This document shows, in pieces, positions 1-6,622 of a stretch of DNA of 12,753 bases. Made by a program: the position numbers and the translations under genes. Under the pieces are notes generated by a model. The model did no database searches, was not told where the DNA came from, and saw only the letters and a program-made list of their open reading frames with translations. The stretch's first letter is position 1; each line of letters starts with the position of its first letter. This stretch comes from Pavlovales sp. CCMP2436. Its lineage: Eukaryota > Haptophyta > Pavlovophyceae > Pavlovales. The stretch lies in the NCBI GenBank assembly GCA_026770615.1, contig MU631375.1:372219-384971 (forward strand), read 5' to 3'.

Positions 1-96
1 TCTATTGATACTGATCTCTATTGATACTGATCTCTATTGATACTGATCTCTATTGATACTGATCTCTATTGATACTGATCTCTATTGATACTGATA
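1..96. repeat. 16-bp tandem repeat, six copies
   Basis: Six head-to-tail copies of the 16-mer TCTATTGATACTGATC fill the first 96 bases; the last copy ends in A instead of C. The array runs off the left edge, so its full length is unknown. It lies about 14 bases before the acceptor AG at 109-110 of the first visible VPS13 exon, so it is most simply an intronic minisatellite of that gene. It takes the place where a polypyrimidine tract would normally be, which leaves that acceptor weak. Confidence 0.95.
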
Positions 97-110
97 TCAA
101 TAATAACCAG

Positions 111-229
111 GCGCGGTGCTGCCTTTCTTTCTGGGCGCGGAGGCGGATGTGAGTGCGGGGGGGAGTGCTGCTGCGGGTCCGTTGCTCTTTGGCTCACCCG
201 GTCTGCGCTGGCTCGGCACACGCGCAAGG
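111..229 (+). CDS. VPS13: VPS13 exon a (first visible exon): VAB module start
   Basis: The frame reads a hydrophobic stretch (VLPFFLGAEAD) and then GPLLFGSPGLRWLGTRAR, matching the segment before the WS-x-P motif in a VAB/SHR-BD module. The donor GTGAGC at 230 is canonical and phase 0, which fits the next exon at 782. The start is less certain: the AG at 109-110 has no pyrimidine tract. An alternative AG near 140 is preceded by CTTTCTTTCT and would shorten the exon by about 30 bases. The last ~38 bases recur four times inside the following intron. Confidence 0.72.
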
Positions 230-1354
230 GTGAGCAGCCATACTATCATATTATTATTATTGTTATTAATAATAATAATAATATTAATAATAATAATAAC
301 TCGGCACACGGGCTATTCATAAATTTATTAACAATAATAATGGCTCGGCACACGTGCGAGAGTGAGTAGCTTTTTTTCTTCCTATTTTATAGTTCTTTTA
401 ACGTCACCCGGTCTGCGCTGGCTCGGCACACGCGCGAGGGTACGTACTCATACTCATACTCATACGTTGTTGCTCTTCTTTTCGTATACTTATTGTAATA
501 CTTCTTCTTACGTCTGGCTGGGCACACGCGCGAGAGTGAGTCGCTTTTTTTTTCTTTTTTTTTTATGTAGTTCTTTTAACGTCCCCTGACTTGCAACCCG
601 AAGGCGTACGGGAGTAGCCATACTCAAACTATTGTTATCGTGATTATTTGCAGTATTTTGAGTTTACTTCTTCTTCGCATCATCGCTGTTATGATTATAA
701 AATAAATATACTTTCTGAAATGAGTAAATTTTCTGATTTTTTCTCTCATTTGTCTTAATCTTTTCTTTCTTTTTTGCGTAGGTGCGTGTGTGCGGTTCGG
801 CCTGGTCGCGTCCGCTGGCGCTACACTCGGTGGGCGTCGCGGAGGCCGTCACGCTACGGCGCGACCTGCCCGCACACGCCACCTCCCCCGGCCCCGCCTC
901 CCCCGGCCTCGCGGTGGAGGGGGGGAGAGAGAGGGAGGCTTCTGCGGGCGTGCAACCTTTGGCGGGGCGTGCGCTCACTTACGAACTGGCGGCCTCCGTG
1001 CAGCTGGGGAGGGGTACTTTTTCTTTCTTTCTTTTTTAGTTATTTGAACGTCCCTCGACTTGCAGCCCGAAGGCGCACGGGCATGAGATGCTCTTACTCT
1101 TACTCCTTTTGTTTCTGAGCAATAGCAAGAACGAGATTTTTGTGTGTGATTATTGTTTATTGTTATTTTATAATATTTGCTATTTCGTGCACGTGTGCTT
1201 CTTCTCGTCTCCATGGCAGGCCCCTTCTGGCGCAGCAAGGTCCTCACCCTCACGCACCGCACAGTGGTGCGCAACGGCCTCGACGCACCGCTGCTGCTCC
1301 GGCAGGCAGGCTCCGAGGCGTCGGCCGTGCTGCTGCCTCGCCGCTCGGTAAATA

Positions 1355-1398
<44 letters not shown>

Positions 1399-4300
1399 GA
1401 AGTATATATATAGATAAAAATAAAGTTAAAATTGAAGAAAACTAGAGAAAAGAAGAAGAACCCGTGCTGCTGCCTCGCCGCTCGGTAAAAAAAAGTCATC
1501 TGCATCATCTACATCATCTACTTCATCTACATCATCTACATCATCTACATCATCTACATCATCTACATCATCTACATCATCAGAACGACAGCAACAACAG
1601 CAACCACGCTCATAGCACTATTACCCATGCACCAGGCCTGCGCCTGGCACTGGCCGGGCGCCACCTTCGGCTCGGCCGCCGCGCGCGAGTTCCCGCTGCT
1701 CTGCGTCACCTTCGCGCAGGCGGAGCAGCTCTTCCCCTCCGAGCGGGAGAGGGAGGGGCAGGGGCACTTGAGAGAGAGGGAGGGGCAGTACCACTGGTCC
1801 GCCGGATTCCGCACCGACCAGGCGGGCGAGGTGGTGCTCAAACTGCGCGCACGCACACAAGGTGAGTCATGTTAAGTGTTGAGTGTTACGTTTTAAGTGA
1901 TTAGTTTTGAGGTTTCACTTGTTTCTGATGACTAGTGGTTTAGTTACTAGCCGCCTCAGTTATTACTAGCCGCCTTAGCCAACTGCAGTATGCGCTTTCC
2001 CGTGTAGCCCTACCCCTTGCCCTACCCCTTATAGCTCTACCCCGTGTAGCCCTACCCCTTGCCCTACCACCTGTAGCCCTACCCCCTGTCGTTCGACCTC
2101 GCTTCGCTTCTCACCCCATTCCCTGTGTCCCAACCCTCTCTCTCTGTGTCCCACCCCCAACCCACTCCCTGTGTCCCAACCCACTCCCTGTGTCCCACCC
2201 CCAACCCTCTCTCTGTATCCCACCCCCTACTCACTCCCTGTGTCCTTCCCCCACCCCACTCCCTGTGTCGAACCCACTCTCTCTGTCCCACCCCCAACCT
2301 ACTCTCTCTGTCCCAACCCGCTCTGTGTCCCAACCCCCAACCCACTCTCTCTGTCCCACCCCCAACCCACTCCCTGTGTCCCACCCCCCAACCCACTCCC
2401 TGTATCCCACCCCCAACCCACTCCCTGTGTCCACCTCCACCCCCTCCTACCCCTCGAGCGCAGACTTCTCCGCCGCCGCCTCCTTGCAAGGCGGGGCCGC
2501 GCTGGAGCGGGAGCCCTCCTCGCTCGCCGCCTACCTGGCCCGCGCGACGGTGCGCGCGGCGGCGGGCGGCGGCGTGGAAGTCGAAATCGGCGCAGAGGAC
2601 CCGGCAGGTCCACTTCTTCTTCTTCTTTTTCTTTCTTTCTTTCTTTTTTTCGTGCCGATATGAACAGCAATAGTAACAACGACGACGACCAAGAACAGCA
2701 ACACTGATCATGCCAATAATGATGAGAATGATGATCATTTAAATCTTACTCACTCTCCTAATCACAATAACAATCATAATCCTAAACCACTCTCATAACA
2801 CAATCCTAAATCACAATCACAATCACATCATCCTACTCACAATCCGGATCCTAATAACAATCATGATCAACACCCCTAATCATACTCACACTCCTAATAA
2901 CAATCATAATCAACTCCCCTAATCGAATCGCGAGCAGCGCCTCCCTTCCGCCTCGTCAACGCCACCGCCCTTGCCCTGCGCGTGGGCCAGCGCGGCGCGG
3001 GCGGTCAGCGCGAGTTGCTGCCCGCAGGGGGCGTGCTCGCCTTCGCCCTCGACGAGCCCGCCATGCCACCCTTGCTAGAGCTCGCGCTGCCGAGGCGGGG
3101 TGTGCTCGCCACGGTGGACCTCGCGCGCGTGGGCAGCAGCGAGGCGGTGCCCCTCTCCGACATAGCCGCTGCAGGCACGGGCGAGGGGGAGGGCGAGGGG
3201 GATGCGGGCAGCCTGCCGCACACGCTCTGGTTGGCGGTGGAGGCGGACGGGCCCACTCGTGTGCTGCTCCTCACCGACAAGCCGCCCGCACTGCTGCCCG
3301 CGCCTGCCGCCGGCCCCGCCACCCCGGCCGGCCCGGCCGGGCTCGCAGGCGGAAGCGGCGGGGAGGACGCTCCCTCTCCTCCCTCCCTCGCCTCGCTTGC
3401 CACCCCGCCCGGCTCATCGGTGCGCCTGAGCCTCTCGTTACAGCTGGCGGGGGTGGGCGTGTCGGTGGTGGACTCCTCCCCGTGCGAGCTGCTCTACGCC
3501 ACGGTGCGCGGCATCAGCGCCGAGCTGCGCAGGGCGCCGCGCACGCTGTCCGGCCTCTCGGGCGGGTTGCTGCCCGGCCTCGGCGCGGCGGGTGCGATGG
3601 CGCTCGAGGTGACCCTCGCGGTGGGCGCCATCCAGGTGGACAACCAGACGCGCACCGCGCGCTGCCCCGTGATGCTCGCGCCCACACCCGGTCAGACGAG
3701 CGGCGGCGCACGCGGGGCGGCGGGCGCGGCGGGGGGCGAGCCGCACCTCCGCCTCGCCCTGGCGGTGGACACGCGGCCGACGCTGGTGCACGTGCGGTCG
3801 GTGAGCGCGTGCCTCGCGGAGACGGAGGTGGTCGTCGACGAGTTCCTCCTCGTGCAGCTCGCCGCCATGGCCGTGCGTCTGCTCCCCGCCGGGGCCGCAG
3901 GCGGCGGCGGCAGCCTCGGCGGCTGGGCGTGGCTCGGCGGCGGCGGCGGCGCTGCGCTCGACGCGCTGGCGGTGCAGGAGGCGGAGGCAGCCGAGACCCT
4001 CGCGCTTCGCGCCGCCGCCGACGACGCCGCCGCCACCGACGCCAGCGCCGCCGCCGCCGCGCGCGCCGCCGTCGTCGCGGCTCTGCCGCGCGTCGCGCGC
4101 GCGCGCTTCGCCGCGCCGCCGACCGTGGCCGAGGCGGAGGCCGCCGCGGTCGAGGAGGGCGGCGCGTCCGCCGCCGCCGCCTCGGCCAAGGGGTGGAAGG
4201 TCCTCCGCGCGCGCTCCGTCTCCGCCGCCGCGCCCACCGGCCCGCTCGCCTCGCAAGCTGGCAGGCCGCACCGCACCTCCGTCGCCGCCGTCGCCGAGGC

Positions 4301-6144
4301 CGCGCAGCAACAGGCGCAGCAGCAGCAGCAGGGCGCGCGCTTAGAGGAGCCCGCGGTGCGCATGGCGGCGGTGCGGCTGTGCGTCGAGCGTCTGGAGATT
4401 TCGCCGCTGAGCCTGAACGTGAGCGTGGTCTCCGCCGAGCGGGGCATGCTTGGGCAGGGCGCGTTCAACCCGCTCGCCTCCTTCTTCGACGCGCTGGGTA
4501 TGCTCGTCACCGGCATCGAGCGCGCGCCCTTCCGGCTGGGCGGGCTGCAGCTCGTGGCACCCTTTCTCTCCGCGCCCGAGCTGGCCGGCCGCATGAAGAC
4601 GCACTACACGCGCGCCGCAGTCTTCGAGGCGTACAAGGTAAACTATTAGAATGACGTGCGCTCATGCGCAGCTCGCCCAGCCACCTCGTTCCAAGAACGA
4701 GGGCGGCAATTGCCTGCCCCTGGTCAAGTCCCAGGCGGCAGGGTGACTCAATAATCCTCCACTTCTCTTAAATAGGCGCTCGGCTACTCTGACCTTCTCG
4801 GCTCGCCCGCCGGGCTGCTCCTCAACCTCGGCTCGGGAGTGATCGACTTCGTGCGCGAGCCCGTCGCCGCCGCCGGCTCCGGCTCCGCGCTGGCCGTCGG
4901 CGCGGGCGTGCTGCGCGGCACGGCCTCGCTGCTGCGCAACACGCTCGCGGGCACGGCCAACGCGACGCACCGCATCTCGGCCTCGCTGGGCAAGGGCATC
5001 GCGGCGCTCTCGATGGACGCTGACTTCATCGATGAGAGGAACAAGCGCCTCAGCATGCACCCGGCCGCCGACCGTGTGCACCAGGTCGGCGCGGTCGCGG
5101 CGCGCGTGGGCGCGGTGCCGGGCGGCGCGCTCGGGCGCGGGCTCTTCGACTCGGGGCTGCTGCTCGGCCGGGCCTTCGTGCAGGGCGCCACGGGTGAGGC
5201 GCCGCCGCCGCCGCCGCTGCCGCCGCCGCTGTCGCCACTGCCGCCCTCCGCTCGCCATCGGCATGCGCTAACATTATGATCCTCTCCTACCCCCCCCCTT
5301 CAACCCCCTCCCTCTCTCTCTCTCCTCCCTTCCCCCCCCCGGTGGCACAGGCATCGTGCAGGCGCCGGTGGAGGGCGCAGCACGCGACGGGATCCGCGGC
5401 GCCTTCCAGGGTGTGGCGCGCGGCCTCGTGGGTGCGGCCATCAAGCCGGCGGCAGGCGTGCTTGAGGGGCTCGAGCGCGGCTCGGAGGCGCTGCGCCACG
5501 CCACGGCCGACGGCTCGGGCGCGGGCGTGGGCTCGCGCGGGCGCGTGCGGCCGCGGCGCGCGGGCGTGCGTGCGGGCGTGCCGTTGTCGCGCTTCGACCT
5601 GCTGGCCGCCTCGCTCGCGGAGGTGCTCGAGACCTCGGGCGCGTGCAGCCCGGACGAGCGTGTGCTGCTCTACCTTGGCGTGGGCAGCCACACCATCGTC
5701 TGCACCGCCGCGCGCGTACTCTGCCTGCGCTCAACGCGCTGGACCCCCGCGTGGGCCGTGCGCTGGTCCGAAATCATCGGCGTGCAGCTGCTCTCCGCGC
5801 GCGCGCGCGTCTCGCTCCGCTGCCGCCCGCCCGACGAGCAGCCGCTAACCGCCGGCGGGCCCTCGTCGTCCGCGGCAGGCGCGCACGCGCACGCGCTCGG
5901 CGCCGGCGGGCAAGCGCACGGCGGCCACCTGGGCGAGGGCGCGGTGGGGCACGAGATCGAGTGCGACGACCTGACCACGTGCCGCTGCCTCTACGACGAG
6001 CTGCAGGCGCTGCTGCGCGCCTCGCGCGTCGGCGCGCCCCCGTTCGACGCCCCGCCCTCTGGCGCCGAGGCCGCGACGCCGCGGCGACGCCCGGGTAGTG
6101 AGGCGGCGGCAGCGCGCAACTTCCTCACGCTGCCAACACGCTGA
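111..6144 (+). CDS. VPS13: VPS13-family bridge-like lipid transfer protein, C-terminal part (5' partial, 8 exons)
   Basis: Proteins of this family are long hydrophobic-groove bridges that move bulk lipid between membranes at contact sites. The C-terminal half, seen here, targets the protein to membranes and adaptors. Joined exons are 111-229, 782-1013, 1220-1347, 1636-1861, 2464-2607, 2938-4637, 4776-5193 and 5351-6144. Intron phases are 0, 1, 0, 1, 1, 0, 1 and the reading frame stays open across all of them (about 1,252 codons, TGA at 6142-6144). Domain order fits the family: WS-x-P and N-containing VAB/SHR-BD modules (exons 1-6), an APT1-like segment with SPCELLYATVRGI and VDNQ, an Ala/Gly/Gln insertion, an ATG2_C-like region (LGYSDLLGSPAGL, LGKGIAALSMD) and a PH-like tail. 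The chorein N-terminus would lie upstream of the window. The family call is by motif recognition. The paralogue class (A/C or D type) cannot be decided. No promoter is visible. Confidence 0.93.
193..541 (+). repeat. Five reiterations of an exon 3' end and its 5' splice site
   Basis: The core GGCTCGGCACACGCGCGAG, or a close variant, occurs at 193-229 (the real exon end), 299-311 (truncated), 341-363, 404-439 and 512-535. In four of the five copies a donor-like GT follows at the same place: GTGAGC, GTGAGT, GTACGT and GTGAGT. The truncated copy at 299 reads GGGCTA and has lost it. The full-length prefix TCACCCGGTCTGCGCTGG is present only in the first and fourth copies. The copies at 341 and 512 also share the following gtgagt-a/c-gc, a T tract and TTCTTTTAACGTC, so a unit larger than the exon fragment was copied. 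Confidence 0.88.
230..781 (+). other. VPS13 intron 1 (552 bp) built of repeated exon-end/donor copies
   Basis: Canonical GTGAGC donor and a T-rich tract running into GCGTAG acceptor. The inside holds an AAT/ATT microsatellite (about 247-300), four further degenerate copies of the end of the upstream exon (299-311, 341-363, 404-439, 512-535), T-rich tracts each ending in a TTCTTTTAACGTC string (about 392-404 and 572-585), and a dispersed element (571-625). No gene is supported. The remaining 626-781 is AT-rich with nothing recognisable apart from the pyrimidine tract. Confidence 0.8.
571..625 (+). repeat. Dispersed intronic element, copy 1
   Basis: The stretch with TTTTAACGTCCCCTGACTTG and then CAACCCGAAGGCGTACGGGAG recurs in the next intron at 1037-1092, in the same orientation and again right after a splice donor plus T-rich tract. 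A weaker match over about 30 bases lies at 6454-6490. The shared position after a donor and T tract makes it look like part of a reusable intron unit and not a chance match. No coding potential was seen. Confidence 0.8.
782..1013 (+). CDS. VPS13: VPS13 exon b: VAB module core
   Basis: Begins after the GCGTAG acceptor and reads VRVCGSAWSRPLALHSVGVA, the classic WS-x-P-x-x-L-x-x-V-G signature of the VPS13 adaptor-binding region, then EAVTLRRDLP. After a proline/glycine-rich loop with a purine run (about 913-939) it returns to a family-like strand, LTYELAASVQLGR. The donor is GTACTT (1014), phase 1, which completes a Gly codon with the next exon. The loop is longer than I would expect for the family and low in complexity. 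Confidence 0.9.
1014..1219 (+). other. VPS13 intron 2 (206 bp)
   Basis: Donor GTACTT followed by a T/C-rich tract, the second copy of the dispersed element, an AT-rich stretch and acceptor CATGGCAG. The phase 1 join gives GGC (Gly) ahead of PFWRSKVLTL, which supports both borders. Confidence 0.85.
1037..1092 (+). repeat. Dispersed intronic element, copy 2
   Basis: Matches the intron 1 copy at 571-625 over most of its length; shared strings include GAACGTCCC or AACGTCCCC, GACTTGCA-r-CCCGAAGGCG and CACGGG/TACGGG. Both copies sit in the same strand sense as the gene and just after a donor plus pyrimidine tract, which is the arrangement expected if similar DNA seeded both introns or was copied between them. 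Confidence 0.8.
1220..1347 (+). CDS. VPS13: VPS13 exon c: VAB module with conserved Asn
   Basis: Reads PFWRSKVLTLTHRTVVRNGL and then APLLLRQAGSEASAVLLPRRS. This is the start of a VAB module: a strand, the conserved Asn of the R-N-G string, then LRQ and the LLP turn. In the family this Asn is the hallmark residue of each module. The exon ends in phase 0 before GTAAAT. The last 23 bases plus five bases of the donor are repeated perfectly 137 bases downstream. Confidence 0.92.
1325..1489 (+). repeat. 28-bp perfect direct repeat carrying a 5' splice site
   Basis: Bases 1325-1352 and 1462-1489 are identical. Each runs from CCGTGCTGCTGC through CGCTCG and into GTAAA, so each holds the exon end and its donor. 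Between them is an (AT)n tract (about 1351-1400) and an A-rich stretch. Use of the second donor would keep an in-frame TAG at 1411-1413, so only the first can give full-length protein. Confidence 0.95.
1348..1635 (+). other. VPS13 intron 3 (288 bp)
   Basis: Donor GTAAAT, then an (AT)n microsatellite (1351-1412), an A-rich stretch, the duplicated exon end and donor, an imperfect 9-bp repeat of the type CTACATCAT (about 1496-1580), a CAACAACAG run and acceptor CACCAG. Phase 0 on both sides. No gene content. Confidence 0.85.
1496..1580. repeat. Microsatellite, CATCTA/CAT 9-bp type
   Basis: Nine or so imperfect copies of CTACATCAT in a row, with single changes such as CTGCATCAT and CTTCATCTA. 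Read as protein one strand gives a His/Leu run, which is an artefact. It lies in intron 3 between the decoy donor and the acceptor and may serve as its pyrimidine-rich segment. Confidence 0.93.
1636..1861 (+). CDS. VPS13: VPS13 exon d: VAB module, second half
   Basis: Starts ACAWHWPGATFG, which fits the W of the family's PFHW-type turn that follows LLPRRS. It continues through LLCVTFAQAEQLF and, after a charged insertion, HWSAGFRTDQAGEVVLKLRA, the WS-x-x-F-x-x-D-x-x-G signature. The insertion holds two 15-bp copies of GAGAGGGAGGGGCAG (1747-1761 and 1774-1788, 27 bases apart) and gives a repeated REREGQ. Donor GGTGAGT at 1861/1862 is strong and phase 1. Confidence 0.9.
1862..2463 (+). other. 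VPS13 intron 4 (602 bp)
   Basis: Strong GTGAGT donor, AT-rich start with short repeats (CCGCCTCAGTTATTACTAG), then from about 2005 almost pure pyrimidine up to the CGCAG acceptor. Joining 1861 to 2464 gives a GAC codon and keeps the frame. Open frames here encode only PTHSLCP-type repeats and are not genes. Confidence 0.85.
2005..2440. repeat. Pyrimidine-rich minisatellite in intron 4
   Basis: Two neighbouring families. From about 2005 to 2090 there are variants of GTAGCCCTACCCCTTGCCCT. From about 2110 to 2437 there are a dozen or more variants of ACTCCCTGTGTCCCACCCCCAACCC with unit length about 20-25 bases. The strand is strongly C/T with very few purines, so it could form triplex DNA, though that is inference. 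Its place next to the acceptor means it doubles as an extreme polypyrimidine tract. Confidence 0.92.
2464..2607 (+). CDS. VPS13: VPS13 exon e: inter-module segment
   Basis: Short exon reading DFSAAASLQGGAALEREP and on to VEVEIGAEDPA. Conservation is low, as expected for a linker between two VAB modules; the end leads into PPFRLVN in the next exon, which matches the P-[FY]-R-[IL]-x-N start of a module. The donor is GTCCAC, a poor match to GTRAGT. It is the only nearby GT whose phase (1) suits the acceptor at 2936-2937, so I keep it with moderate confidence. Confidence 0.75.
2608..2937 (+). other. VPS13 intron 5 (330 bp)
   Basis: Weak GTCCAC donor, immediate T/C-rich run (2610-2650), an AAC/GAC-rich patch, then irregular repeats of the type AATCATAATC, CACAATCCTAA and ACTCACAATC up to about 2920, and acceptor GAGCAG at 2937. 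No coding frame of interest and no RNA gene seen. Confidence 0.75.
2938..4637 (+). CDS. VPS13: VPS13 exon f (1,700 bp): last VAB module, APT1-like segment, low-complexity insertion, start of ATG2_C
   Basis: Opens with PPFRLVNATALALRVGQRG, the final VAB module with its conserved Asn and Gln, then LLPAGGVLAFALDEP (family pattern L-x-P-x-x-x-x-x-x-x-x-D-x-P). Next come LSLQLAGVGVSVVDSSPCEL and LLYATVRGISAELR, then IQVDNQTRTARCPVML, all typical of the APT1-like part of VPS13. A DEFLLVQLAAMAVRLL helix follows. About 3890-4350 encodes an Ala/Gly/Glu/Gln low-complexity stretch including a polyglutamine run (about 4305-4335). The frame returns to family sequence at RLCVERLEISPLSLNVSV and ends HYTRAAVFEAYK, the HY-x-x-x-x-x-x-x-x-YK signature, phase 0 before GTAAAC. 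Confidence 0.93.
4638..4775 (+). other. VPS13 intron 6 (138 bp)
   Basis: Donor GTAAAC, acceptor AAATAG, phase 0. The join makes YK-ALGYSDLLGSP, matching the family's YK-x-LGS-x-D-x-LGNP, so both borders are secure. It holds a perfect small stem, CCTCGTT at 4684-4690 with AACGAGG at 4696-4702. Confidence 0.92.
4776..5193 (+). CDS. VPS13: VPS13 exon g: ATG2_C-like region
   Basis: Reads ALGYSDLLGSPAGLLLNLGS, GVIDFVREPVAAA, VLRGTASLLRNTLAGTANA and ISASLGKGIAALSMDADFID, then a basic DERNKR. This is the best-conserved part of VPS13 and is related to the C-terminus of ATG2. It forms amphipathic helices that bind lipid droplets or mitochondria in studied members. The gene shows no gaps here, which argues that it is functional. 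Phase 1 GTGAGG donor at 5194. Confidence 0.95.
5194..5350 (+). other. VPS13 intron 7 (157 bp)
   Basis: Donor GTGAGG followed at once by a GCC/GCT repeat (about 5200-5245) and later a C/T-rich tract (5282-5340) before GGCACAG. The phase 1 join builds GGC, giving GATG-IVQAPVEGA, which matches the family's G-[IV]-V-x-x-P-x-x-G-A. Reading through would meet a stop at 5277-5279. Confidence 0.93.
5351..6144 (+). CDS. VPS13: VPS13 exon h (terminal): end of ATG2_C region and PH-like domain
   Basis: Starts IVQAPVEGAARDGIRGAFQG, then VARGLVGAAIKPAAGVLEGL, the family's V-x-x-P-x-x-G-A-x-x-x-G-x-x-G-x-x-x-G and K-P-x-[AG]-G-V-x-D pattern. The basic RPRR string begins the C-terminal PH-like domain: LLYLGVGSHTIVCTAARVLC then AVRWSEIIGVQLL and, after an Ala/Gly/His-rich loop, HEIECDDLTTCRCLYDELQA. 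The W in VRWSEI is the usual core tryptophan. The loop between strands (about 5840-5945) is longer than normal. TGA at 6142-6144. Confidence 0.93.
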
Positions 6145-6163
6145 CAATCTGTATATAAATGTT

Positions 6164-6168
6164 TGTAA
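6164..6168 (+). terminator. Possible polyadenylation signal TGTAA
   Basis: TGTAA lies 20 bases after the VPS13 stop codon. This pentamer is the standard poly(A) signal in green algae, but the 3' UTR would be unusually short. No AATAAA is present nearby; TATATAAATG at about 6153 is the closest. Treated as a candidate only, since a five-base match is common by chance. Confidence 0.35.
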
Positions 6169-6453
6169 TGATCTAGTCAGTCGCGTTACGGGTCGGGGCG
6201 CGATCGGGCCGGGGCGCGCGCTGCGGCCGCTCCCCGTGCCTGAGTTAGTTATTGCGCTGGGCTACAGTACTAGAAGTGAGAGAACTGTCACAGTGTCAGC
6301 CATGCTCCTCATTGGCTGAGCTGCATGGCCAGTGAAGACCCATTAGAACTGAACTGCCTGCTTAGTATGCAAGTTCCGGATGGTCACCACCGTTCGCAGC
6401 CGCTCTTACGTCTAATCCGACACGTCTTTTTCCAGCGAGCTTCTTTTTAATAA

Positions 6454-6490
6454 TTTGTGTTTTAACGCCTCTCCACTTGCAGCCCCTGTT
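6454..6490 (+). repeat. Weak relative of the VPS13 intronic element
   Basis: TTTTAACGCCTCTCCACTTG followed by CAGCCC resembles TTTTAACGTCCCCTGACTTG-CAACCC (from 573) and the copy at 1037. The match covers about 30 bases and then diverges (CTGTTGGGGG). It follows a T-rich stretch as in the introns. Found outside a gene, it suggests the element is dispersed in this genome. Confidence 0.5.
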
Positions 6491-6622
6491 GGGGGCGTTG
6501 GTTCATGTAGCAAGAATAGTGTCGGTTTCATTTGGGTCCAAATCCGAATTAGTGGCCAGTCCGGGGGGAAATTACGAAAATCCGGTGGAAATCCTCCGAA
6601 GCAGCTCACGAACCGGAGGTGG

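Noticed and set aside
85..589. Small open frames with repeated GLRWLGTRARV
   Set aside because: The repeat is the duplicated exon end. Only the first copy continues the VPS13 frame; the others are followed by donors or microsatellites and stops.
2125..2707. Overlapping open frames encoding Pro/Ser/Thr/Cys repeats
   Set aside because: They translate the intron 4 minisatellite in all three frames and run on into exon e out of frame or by chance; no sign of selection for protein.
3482..4654. Plus-strand 390-codon frame inside exon f in another register
   Set aside because: Arg/Ala-rich overlapping frame caused by high GC; the VPS13 frame carries the conserved motifs across the same bases.
4684..4702. 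Short perfect stem in intron 6 as a possible snoRNA or regulatory hairpin
   Set aside because: Seven base pairs with a five-base loop is not enough, and no C/D or H/ACA boxes were seen.
3438..5264. Long minus-strand open frames opposite the VPS13 exons (for example 3438-4310, 3692-4594, 4662-5264)
   Set aside because: Antisense shadows of GC-rich coding sequence: they give Arg/Ala/Gly-rich proteins without domains and cross the splice borders of the real gene.
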